A stretch of DNA of 64,000 bases, taken from assembly GCA_963281155.1 (NCBI GenBank), contig CAUJLY010000006.1, positions 10,974,001-11,038,000 of the forward strand. The letters run 5' to 3'. Made by a program: the position numbers and the translations under genes. This document shows, piece after piece, positions 55,954 to 64,000 of this stretch. The notes under the pieces are model-generated. The model had not been told where the DNA came from, did no database searches, and saw nothing but the letters and a program-made list of their open reading frames with translations. How positions within the stretch are numbered: the first letter of the stretch is position 1; the number at the start of each line of letters is the position of its first letter. This DNA is from Rhabditophanes sp. KR3021. Its lineage: Eukaryota; Nematoda; Chromadorea; Rhabditida; Alloionematidae.

Positions 55954-57386
55954 TTAATTTCTTCTGTTGAAGCCTGTTAGATATCCGGCTGAGTCGTGAA
56001 TTCCATTGACTTGTCTGCAGACAACATATGCTACGTAATTGGCAGAAGATTCAAAGGTATGAATTCCTAGCCCCTTAATGTTAAATAAAATGTGGGTATA
56101 TTTTTGAGATAGTACTGATAATGGTGTTATGGTGGTAAATTGACCGGAAGAACCGTCAAGTTTGAAAGATTCGGCATTATCAGTATAAACTTCAAGAACA
56201 CAGTTCTTGGCCAATGTGTAAAATTGGGTCTTTCCTGTGACGTACTCAGCAGTCGATGGAACATAATGAGTGTAGTGACCATAGTTTATCGGTGTTGAAC
56301 CATCAAAAAATGTTCCAAATCTGATTGTAGGCATAACTCCAGATACGGAAACAAGGGCCATTTCTTTTCTATCAACGAAGGTTATGTTAGTAGATCCGAT
56401 TTTAGAAACTTCCATTTCTTTGCCTGAAGCTAATTTGTTATCGTCAAATACAGTTACTTTGAATTTCTCATCACAATCGGAGGATACTGGGGGAGAGATG
56501 AAGAGTTTGGAAGTAAAATCACTGGTCATAATTCTTTGTTCTTGAGGTAAATGTTGTTGATTGCATTGCTTGACTAAATTGGGAATAAGCATCATCGCAG
56601 CATGATCTCTAGCACAAGCTTGACATGTTTCATATTGCTCGGTAGTAGATGCCCATGGTGTAACCAATGAAATAGCTACTGGCGAAGTTGATTCGACGAG
56701 AACGGTTACATTTCCGGCTTCTTCAAAAAATGAAGTGTAGTATGATTGAGCTGAACCCAAAGCTGTATTGTATGTCTTAGAATCAGTGTTGAACAAATTT
56801 CCATCTTTATACATTTTGTAGTTTACAGTTACTGAATCAGTTCCAGGAAGAGGCAAAACAATGATGTATGATAAACTCTCATAAACAGATGGTGGCAAGG
56901 CAGTGACAAAGTTGGTTCCACTTGCTACGTTAATTGCCGGAATTAGGAACAAATCGGAAAGAGCTCTGGTGACGAAGAAATATTTCCCAAGAAGTTTAAC
57001 CTTATCTTGGCATGTAATAAAAATTCTGGCATCCGGCATATCATGGAGACCAGAAGGGCTGTTAACACCATGATAAGAAACATCATCATTTTTCAAGCGG
57101 ATCTAAAATAATTGATTTAATTAAACGTCACAATTAATCTTACTTCATTCGTTTTTCCGTAAAAAACTTGTGTGTCAAATTGAACAATTGTATCATCCTC
57201 TTGAGAGGCATATTTGATAGAACATGAAGTATTCTCCTCAGAAGGGATAATAATCAAAGAATTAATCAAACTTCCATCGGGAATCCAATATCCACTGAAT
57301 GTGGTCACGAATTCAGTTCCTTCCGAATCATCAGCATCAATAACGGCAGCAGCAATAATAAAAATAGTAAGCAATTGTTTGAACAT
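55954..57386 (-). CDS. Secreted IgGFc-binding-domain protein
   Basis: Two exons (57386-57144, 57102-55954; 41-nt intron) encode 463 residues. Residues 1-18 (MFKQLLTIFIIAAAVIDA) are a signal peptide. The next ~270 residues match the IgGFc_binding N-terminal domain as it occurs in nematodes: GTEFVTTFSGYWIPDGSLIN, IIIPSEENTSCSIKY, ARIFITCQDKVKLLGKYFF, SDLFLIPAINVASGTNFVTA and CQACARDHAAMMLIPNL. In vertebrates the domain is in a mucus protein; in nematodes the proteins are secreted, poorly characterised, often from glands or intestine. There is no membrane anchor. Several cysteines (QTCQDK, CQAC, CNQQ, SDCDEKF, VVCRQ) suggest extracellular folding. A decayed copy lies immediately upstream. Confidence 0.88.
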
Positions 57387-57421
57387 ATTGAATTGTTGGT
57401 AAATATTCTAAACTTACCCTT

Positions 57422-57429
57422 CTTTTATA
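57422..57429 (-). promoter_or_regulatory. TATA box of the IgGFc-domain gene
   Basis: TATAAAAG on the minus strand, about 36 nt upstream of the ATG at 57386: the best TATA match in the window. Confidence 0.6.
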
Positions 57430-57599
57430 CTACATTTAAAACAACATTTTCTTATCTTTACTCGCCCACAGATAAAATTGTTATCTATACTTCACATAAA
57501 ATAGTGCATGTTATCTATTGTTTAATAAAAATTCGCCTTTTTCGTAAGGGGTTAATAAGCTGGACCAGTAATATAAAATGTTTCATATGATATCACTTG

Positions 57600-58330
57600 T
57601 GTCTATTGATGGAATCTTAAGTTCATGATGCTTTAGTTCCACATCCAAGGGTCAATTTTTGCAAAAAAGAATTTTAATCAGGTTAAACGTTTAGTCAAAG
57701 AGGAGTGGTATTTAAAGTATGACTTTCATTTGTGCTTCACTATGAGTGTGCTATAAATTTCTCACAGACACAAAACAAATGTGGTCCAATGGAAATCTTC
57801 TCAGACATGGATCAAACATTGCCCAATAGAAATGTCTTTCATAATATATAACATTTGGATTCAAAATCAAGCTTACAAACTGAAAGCAGTTGATTGGTCT
57901 AATATTGATAACAGATTCAGTACAAAAATGATTGGCATGCTAAATATAACAAATTAACCAGATGCTCTGATTTCAAAAGGTTCATTGGTATTTGGTACAT
58001 TTTCGTTGAAGAAGCTATTTCAGTTTTATCTGTTAGCGAAATTATATTGAATTAAATTGTTTCAATCACTTGTTTTATTCCATTAATATTATCTTTTCTA
58101 TCATAAACATTAACTGTGAACATTTAATCATAACTATTGAGGAAACATAAAGACTTGTTGTGGAATCATTTGTCATTATTTTTTGTTCAGATGGTGTTAA
58201 AATAGAGATTGCAATCTTTTGAAACTACAGGCATTGGCATAAATGTGACAGTATCTTTTTAACGTGAAAGATAACACCTGTTGAGGTCTCGATCAGTCAT
58301 TTTTGCTACTTGGACTAAAAAATGTTACAA
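57600..58330 (-). pseudogene. Decayed copy of the IgGFc-domain gene
   Basis: The minus strand carries blocks parallel to the intact neighbour in two or more frames. TFMPMPVVSKDCN corresponds to MLIPNLVKQCN. SEQKIMTNDSTTSLYVSS corresponds to QEQRIMTSDFTSKLFISP. FTVNVYDRKDNINGIK corresponds to FKVTVFDDNKLASGKE. ISLTDKTEIAS corresponds to ITFVDRKEMAL. Stops and frameshifts are frequent. The first half of the domain is missing or beyond recognition. Confidence 0.7.
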
Positions 58331-58876
58331 AAATGGGATAATCCACAAATTATTATGATTGAACTCCCGTTTAGTGGAGCATTTTGGGAATAAAAGAGAA
58401 ATAATATGCTTTCATTGTGGACAAACAGTGTTTTATTCAATTGCCAAAAATACTCTGCTCGTGTATGTCACAATATTAAGGGTAATATTATTTTCGATGC
58501 TAATAGGTAAAATTGTAATATGCCGCTATTATAAATTTATTTTTCTCATTCTTAAGCTCCAATTTTACTGCAAAATGGTTTTTAAAACTATCCAAATAAC
58601 TTGGTTCGGCATTTTCCGTCCAAACAATTAGCATAAACATGTCTTCGTTTGTAAACTTATGTCTTTTGACATTTAGAATACTCTCTTGCCAATTTAATGC
58701 AATGTGAAATCATTGTAATGAATCAATTTTTATATGTACATTGGTTTGTTGCAATGATTAAATTGTTGTACGATGGAACCTAACTTTATTATAATCTATA
58801 AGATATTTAGTTGTGTGAATTTTCAATTTCTCCTGCTTTAGTCTTTATTGAAAATAGTGAAAAAAAGTAAGTACAG
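58331..58876. other. Intergenic DNA upstream of the tRNA cluster
   Basis: No gene supported. An open frame at 58359-58631 has no recognisable feature. Confidence 0.4.
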
Positions 58877-58949
58877 GCTTCGTTGGCGCAGCCGGCAGCG
58901 CGTCAGTCTCATAATCTGAAGGTCGTGAGTTCGAGCCTCACACGGAGCA
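58877..58949 (+). tRNA. tRNA-Met (CAT), elongator type
   Basis: 73 nt folding as a full cloverleaf. Acceptor GCTTCGT pairs with ACGGAGC, anticodon loop CTCATAA gives CAT, and the T arm is GTGAGTTCGAGCCTCAC. Discriminator A. The T arm has TTCGA rather than the initiator pattern, so it is the elongator form. Confidence 0.93.
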
Positions 58950-59034
58950 TCCTTTTTGATTTATTTTACTAAAATCAAAAGTGTAGTAGGAAGAAGTTGG
59001 TGCAAGAACAATTTTATTTGCCAAAAGAATGTTT

Positions 59035-59048
59035 CGCCACCGGGTGGA

Positions 59049-59106
<58 letters not shown>

Positions 59107-59108
59107 GC
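59035..59108 (-). tRNA. tRNA-Asn (GTT)
   Basis: 74 nt. D arm GGCGCAATCGGTTAGCGC, anticodon arm TTCGGCTGTTAACCGAA (GTT), T arm GGTGGTTCAAGTCCACC. In the acceptor stem GCCTCCG faces CGGTGGC, leaving a T-T mismatch at the fourth pair. Otherwise complete and probably functional. Confidence 0.88.
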
Positions 59109-59375
59109 AATACACAATATTATTCAATAACTTTTTTGCAAACCAAGTTTGAATAATGAAGAAATATGGAATTCAGAGGACATTTGACTCTACAAATTCA
59201 TTTGTATATAAGAATCCCACTTTATTACATTTTTTGGTAAAGTTGTAGACATTTATATGTTGTCTTTATAATAAAACTATCAATTTGAACTTGTAAGTCA
59301 TTTAAATTAAGAGTCATTCTTTGATAAAACTGATCAAAAGTAGTTTTCAGAGCCCATTTGAAGGATTGCCTCCAG
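59109..59375. other. Spacer in the tRNA cluster
   Basis: No feature seen. Confidence 0.4.
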
Positions 59376-59448
59376 TCCCAGCTAGTATAGTGGTCCAGTA
59401 TCCGCGCCTGTCACGTGCGAGACCAGGGTTCGATTCCCTGGCTAGGAG
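59376..59448 (+). tRNA. tRNA-Asp (GTC)
   Basis: 73 nt. D arm TATAGTGGTCCAGTA, anticodon arm CGCGCCTGTCACGTGCG (GTC), T arm CCAGGGTTCGATTCCCTGG. The acceptor TCCCAGC faces GCTAGGA with one C-A mismatch at the fourth pair. Otherwise complete. Confidence 0.9.
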
Positions 59449-59767
59449 TAATTTTTATCAATGTTAATTCTTTCAGTTCAATATAACTTTATTAGTAGAA
59501 TACTTTATTCAAAAAAGACTAGGCAATTGTACAATTAGTTTGGAAATTTCCCAAATAACAATAAATTTACTTAACATGATATCATCAATTAGCAAATATT
59601 TGCATTTTGGCTCGTAAATAAACTGCCGTCATCAACTATTTCTAAAAGTAACTGACACTCGTATATTTTAATGAAGTGCTTTAGGAATCGCATAACTGAG
59701 TTTAATCCAGAATTGTTAATTCAAAAATAAATATACTGAAGTCTTGAATAATAGACAAAAAGAATGC
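59449..59767. other. Spacer in the tRNA cluster
   Basis: No feature seen. Confidence 0.4.
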
Positions 59768-59839
59768 AGCTCCATCCCGGGGTCGAACCGGGATCTTCTG
59801 ATTAGAAGTCAGACGCCTTATCCACTGGGCCAATGGAGC
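59768..59839 (-). tRNA. tRNA-Arg (TCT)
   Basis: 72 nt with perfectly paired acceptor (GCTCCAT with ATGGAGC), D arm TGGCCCAGTGGATAAGGC, anticodon arm TCTGACTTCTAATCAGA (TCT), T arm TCCCGGTTCGACCCCGGGA. Confidence 0.93.
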
Positions 59840-60097
59840 TATATTACATAATTCATCTTATTCATTTAGAGCTACTATTAAGCAATCATCTTACACAATC
59901 TAATTACAAATGATTCAAACATTATGCTAGAAAAGAGTTCTAATATGATTTGAGAATCAACAGCAGTTCTCGAGATTCATGATTATTATATCTGCTTAAA
60001 CAGATAACCAGCACTGAAACCTGTCCAAGATCATTCGTATACTTATTTGAGTTATTGACAAAAACAAAATGATCCTTTAATAAATTCACGAGATCAT

Positions 60098-60140
60098 GCC
60101 CGATTAGCTCAGTCGGTAGAACACCAGACTCTTAATCTGG
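60098..60140 (+). pseudogene. 3'-truncated tRNA-Lys (CTT)
   Basis: GCCCGATTAGCTCAGTCGG plus the anticodon arm CCAGACTCTTAATCTGG (CTT) match the first 43 nt of a tRNA-Lys. The sequence then runs into unrelated A+T-rich DNA: the variable loop, T arm and 3' acceptor strand are absent. Confidence 0.88.
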
Positions 60141-60254
60141 CTAACCTTTTGAGACAGTATATCATTTTTGAAACAACATATTATTTTGAAACATTTTTAA
60201 TACCATTTCAAACAAATTGTAAGTTGCTATTCAAAATAACATTCAAATGTCGAC

Positions 60255-60336
60255 GTTCAGGTGGCCGAGTGGTTAAGGCGATGGACTGCTAATCCATTGG
60301 GATTTTCCCGCGTGAGTTCGAATCTCATCCTGAACG
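60255..60336 (+). tRNA. tRNA-Ser (GCT)
   Basis: 82 nt, class II. Acceptor GTTCAGG pairs with CCTGAAC, anticodon arm TGGACTGCTAATCCA (GCT), long variable arm GGGATTTTCCC, T arm GTGAGTTCGAATCTCAT. Discriminator G. Confidence 0.94.
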
Positions 60337-62120
60337 AAATTTTTTATTCCTGTAACTAATTTTCTTGGAAAGTGGATAAATCTTAGGTTAGTCGGATTCA
60401 ATCACGGTTCTAATTTTTTATTAAGGTTATAACTTCTTGATCTATTCATACGCCTATGATGATGAAAAAAGTACTTTCTTCTGCAGAGGAAGTAACGGGA
60501 GAATCAGTCCAGATTACAGAGTTACTTTCTGTTAATTCTTTTATTCAATCGTATAACAATTTTCTAATAATAAATTCGTATTTGTAATTTTATTTATTTT
60601 ACGTTGCTGTATGAACAGTTAAATCCTTCTATTCTTCGCAATAGATTACAGTCCAACTATGAAATTTATCACCTTTTAAATATTTGTTGTTTTTAGTTAT
60701 TGATGTTACAAAGTGTACGGATTGAATGTTACACAAATCGTACAGTCAATATCGGATGTTCCAATATATTATGTGTGGATATTAAATATCTTTGTAATAA
60801 TATAACGTTCTGTTCTACAAGATTTAAAAATAAACTATATATGTATCGCATAAAAATAAAATACTGCAAAACGATTATTATTTAATTGTCTGGGTTTCTT
60901 GTTACTACGAAAGAGTATATTACAAAACATGTTGTCTTTACATATTTTAAATAGTAATTAAAAAACTTGTCTTATTAATTCTTAATTTATCTAAAATAAT
61001 GTCCACTGAAAGAAATACAGTCAATTTTGGAGCATGCCCGTCACAATTGCTTATTGATGTTCTGACCAAGTTAAGGATAAATTCCCCTGCACAATGATTC
61101 TCGAATATCAATTATTGTTAATTTATTTATTAACTTCTACATTTATATGGTTATGATATGAGTCTTAGATCTGCCCAATTTCGCGGGACCTTGTTAATGT
61201 TACAAAGAATCAAGTCAAAAATCGATTTTATGCAAGGAGCTATGTAGTTTGAAATTTGCAGCTATTCCATCAATACTGGAAAAAACTGTGTGCGTAATGG
61301 AAATACCAAAATCCAAGCCTCTGAAGTAATTCAGTTTAGTTGCCAATGGTTAATTTTTTCACTCATTATTTTGATTTATTAACGCTTGCCTTCGTTGATG
61401 TACTGCCACAAATGTTTTGTTATTTTTGTAGTAACTGCTGCTACAAAAGGAAGGATTTGGATAGTAATGCTGCTCCGCCAACGCCTCGATGTATAGAATA
61501 TGGTATAACTATGAATCCTAAGTCTATTTACAACACATCAAATATACCTTCACTTTAAATTTCGAAGTTAATGATTCAATTTGTTGAAGGGAAAAATGAT
61601 GTTACACATTTCGCTAAAGAGAATTAGGAAAGGACAAATACGTATTACGCAATAGGAGTGATTTTAACGGTTTTAATTATTCTCAGGATGGTAAAGATCA
61701 AATGTTAACATGACATTTAGAATCGGCGATAAGGATATAATTATTGAATTGAAAAAAGTTTTTGAAGCTTGTTAAACGTAAATATTATATTCGGTTTAAA
61801 GGATACAACCAATTTGCTTAGTATTAAAAGTTACTCATAATTGTTTTATATGGAAGGAATCATAATAACATTGTTTTAATTTACACTTTTATTATATTAT
61901 GTAACGCTTTGATGGATACATACCCTTTATAAAATAACCTTTTCAACAAAGTATTAAAACAAAATTCTGCCGAATTAGTAAAGATATTAAACATTTATTT
62001 CAAACGAAAATGAGATGATATTATTATTTATTAACTAATTCTAATAAAAACAAAAAGATACTAAAGTTAAAAAATAAGATGATATCAAGAAGGATAAGGA
62101 TATGTTCATTTGCGCTTGAC
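60337..62120. other. Gene-poor stretch with small coding remnants
   Basis: Two remnants are visible. At 60999-61097 a 32-codon frame reads like the start of an F-box (SQLLIDVLTKLR). At about 61260-61558 a frame ends CCYKRKDLDSNAAPPTPRC plus IEYGITMNPKS, with an intron-like GTTAAT to TTTGTAG interval before it; it could be the cytoplasmic tail of a dead membrane protein. Neither forms a gene I can support. Confidence 0.4.
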
Positions 62121-63653
62121 TCATCTTCTTCTTTTGGTGATGTTCTTTGAAATATTCATCGGTATATTTTTGATACAGATTTCCGAATTACATTGGCATT
62201 TAATGTATGAAAGAGATTTTCCCTTTTTTGGAAGCTCACAATCGTAATAATTAATTGTGATCTCCTCGCCTATAAAAATGTCACGCTTAGCAAAGAATGC
62301 AACTCGGTGGTATTCATCATTTTTAAGCTTGGAATATATGGCTTTAATTTCGGAATTCGGATCACAGGCGTGATTCGCAAAACGACTTTCATTGCAATAT
62401 GTGCTGGCATCAATGTGATATTTGGTAGTATTTTTGTCACCTGACATGTAGTCCATGCCAAAAATGTAATTATTTCCCATTAGTTCTCTCTTTATAGCTG
62501 TTTCCTCATCAATGACTTCGCCAACGTATTCACAAATTAGCTCTCCTCTTTTGATGTGACCTCCGCTTAATAAACCCCATCCTTTATCTTGAGTTTTGTA
62601 AATGACAAGTGGAACCCTTCTACCTTTATCCGCAACAATGGTTGGACATGGGCTAATCAGACATTTACATTTATCACTACATTCCATGCAAACATTTTTA
62701 ACAGTATAGTCTACATCGTTTTCATCAAAATGTTCTTTCATGCCTCCACAATAATCAGAGGCTGTAGTAGCAACACAATTTGTACAATGCTCGATTTCTG
62801 TGTTGGTTTCGAAATCTTTGGAAATGTCTTGATGAATTATATTAGCGGATATGTAATGAAACAAAGGTACCACTTCAAAGTCGTTCCAATTGACAATGTA
62901 AACAGGAGTCTTGTAAAATAATTGAGATTTTCTAATCACTCTTTCCATATTCAATTCAGTTTCATAAAAAGACTTAAACATTGCTTTTTCAGCACCATTA
63001 TTAGGGAACTTTACGTAATTTTTGGGCTTTTTCCTCAAAGAACGATATATGTCCTTCAAAATCTCTGATTTTTCTTCAAATTTTTCGATAGCTTTTTCAC
63101 AGTTAATTAAGTTTGAACGTGGTTCAATTGTTGATTCGATGAAGTCGTAGTTTTGCCATTTAACGAGATACTTGCCCTAAATAATTAATTACAAATCTAT
63201 CAATTAATAAATTACCTTATCTTCTGCAATGATATCATCAACAATGTATGATGGACCCTCGCTAACGAGCTTTGTGGAAATATGGGTTTTTCTTCGTTCA
63301 GTGAGAATTCTTTCCTTTTCTAAATTACAGTTATTAATTCATGCTGTAATTATTAGCTACTTACTCAATGTCGAGGATCCTAATGGTGTGTCTTCAGTAT
63401 TTAAATTATATCCGTTTATGCGTGCCGTTGAAACATCAAGCGTTAGACGTTCAAGTTCCGATGTGAATACTTTGTTAGAACTAATTAGAGGAATTATTTG
63501 TGAGTCACAATTTTCTCCTCCGCTGGAAAGTGTTTCGTTTTGCAACCGTGGACTTTTGCGAAGGCATTGTGTTTTTTTAATAGCATTACTCGCAACTTGC
63601 AGACGTCTTGAGTATCTACGATTATTCATAGATTCGTTAACTAAAACCGCCAT
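62121..63653 (-). CDS. Chromodomain-SET histone H3K9 methyltransferase, SU(VAR)3-9 type
   Basis: Three exons (63653-63365, 63319-63216, 63176-62121; introns 45 and 39 nt) encode 482 residues. The N-terminal ~95 residues are basic and Ser-rich. A chromodomain follows (SYIVDDIIAEDKGKYLVKWQ, NYDFIESTIEPRSNL, CEKAIEKFEE). Then come a linker, a cysteine-rich pre-SET zinc cluster (CTNC, DYCGG, CMECSDKCKCLISPC) and the SET domain (GWGLLSGGHIKRGELICEYV, HIDASTYCNESRFANHACDP, GEEITINYYDCE), and finally the post-SET cysteines (KCQCNSEIC). The product would trimethylate H3 Lys9 in heterochromatin and dock on methylated histone through its chromodomain. The catalytic NHSC motif reads NHAC. I chose the ATG at 63653, the first in frame after the upstream GTG. 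Confidence 0.93.
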
Positions 63654-64000
63654 GGATGAAAATCTCACGTGTGCCCAAACCTAAAATAGTATAATACAGA
63701 AATGAATGGTCGATAACGAGAATTCACGAATATAATCGATTCGATAAGTATAAATAACTACTACTTTGTAACAATTTTAGTTAATGAAAAGATGATCATA
63801 TAAGAAGCGATTTTAGATAGTATGCCACCAACAAACGCCCATTTTTATACTTTTTTGTAATACAACAAATGCCTTGCTGTTTTGCCCGCCTTTATTTTGT
63901 ATCTATACTGACATGGACAGATTACCAAGTAAATCTATGTGTTTTAAATTTTATATCTGCATATACACATATGCAGTATAGTGAACATATACCTAGATTG
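63654..64000. other. 5' flank of the SET gene
   Basis: Probable promoter region; no gene or recognisable element seen up to the window end. Confidence 0.4.

Noticed and set aside
58359..58631. 90-codon forward frame upstream of the tRNA cluster
   Set aside because: No recognisable domain or gene context on either strand, and low-complexity A+T-rich composition.
58956..59156. Forward frame ending in a sequence such as LEPPTFRLTAERANRLRHG
   Set aside because: It is the reverse strand of the tRNA-Asn gene read as protein, a common annotation artefact.
1..64000. Spliced-leader RNA, 5S rRNA or operon structure typical of nematodes
   Set aside because: I looked for the SL1-type leader and for same-strand genes about 100 bp apart and found neither, though a short diverged leader gene could be missed by eye.

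Overview
The window is A+T-rich eukaryotic DNA, most likely from a nematode. The genes have spliceosomal introns of about 36 to 57 nt with GT donors and TTTTAG or TTTCAG acceptors. The gene families also fit: a transthyretin-like secreted protein, several chemoreceptor-type seven-transmembrane (7TM) genes, an IgGFc-binding-domain secreted protein, short glycine/tyrosine-rich secreted peptides, a Na,K-ATPase-type alpha subunit and a DD37D mariner-type element. The low intron density and a 595-residue single-exon gene recall intron-poor AT-rich nematodes, but I cannot name the species or clade. There are no bacterial operons, CRISPR arrays or replication origins.

Layout. 0-7.7 kb: a basic low-complexity protein, a GYGM-repeat peptide, an intact DD37D transposon beside a decayed copy of a secreted protein, the intact sister copy, and an Old Yellow Enzyme. 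7.7-17 kb: decayed coding remnants, an Srg-type receptor, a MULE-like remnant abutting a receptor pseudogene, another receptor, then gene-poor DNA. 17-25 kb: a PiT phosphate transporter, a large single-exon protein, a hAT remnant, a transthyretin-like gene and a small secreted peptide without an ATG. 25-34.7 kb: an SLC2 sugar-transporter pseudogene, a P-type ATPase alpha subunit and a seven-exon BTB-kelch gene. 37-47.6 kb: a Tyr/Asn/Gly-rich peptide and a long MRP (ABCC) transporter gene split by a 3.3-kb MULE transposon. 48-57.4 kb: receptors, a divergent Hsp70-like gene, a LINE remnant with an internal inversion and an IgGFc-binding-domain gene plus pseudogene. 58.9-60.3 kb: a tRNA cluster. 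62-63.7 kb: a chromodomain-SET histone methyltransferase.

Main points. (1) The MULE sits in an exon of the MRP gene, flanked by the 8-bp duplication CCATCTAC; removing it and one copy leaves an open frame. Its ends carry arrays of about 36-bp hairpins centred on CTATAG. (2) The ATPase carries Lys-Thr where ordinary Na,K-ATPase has Ser-Asn in M5, plus one extra residue in M4. (3) Three otherwise good genes each carry a one-base deficit in a homopolymer, which looks more like assembly error than three independent pseudogenes. (4) Several gene families appear as one intact copy plus one decayed copy nearby, so local birth and death of genes is a recurring theme.

The genes do not form an obvious pathway. 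They mix membrane transport, sensory receptors, secreted proteins and chromatin modification. Exon boundaries were worked out by hand from splice consensus and frame continuity. Family assignments rest on recognised motifs, not on searches.
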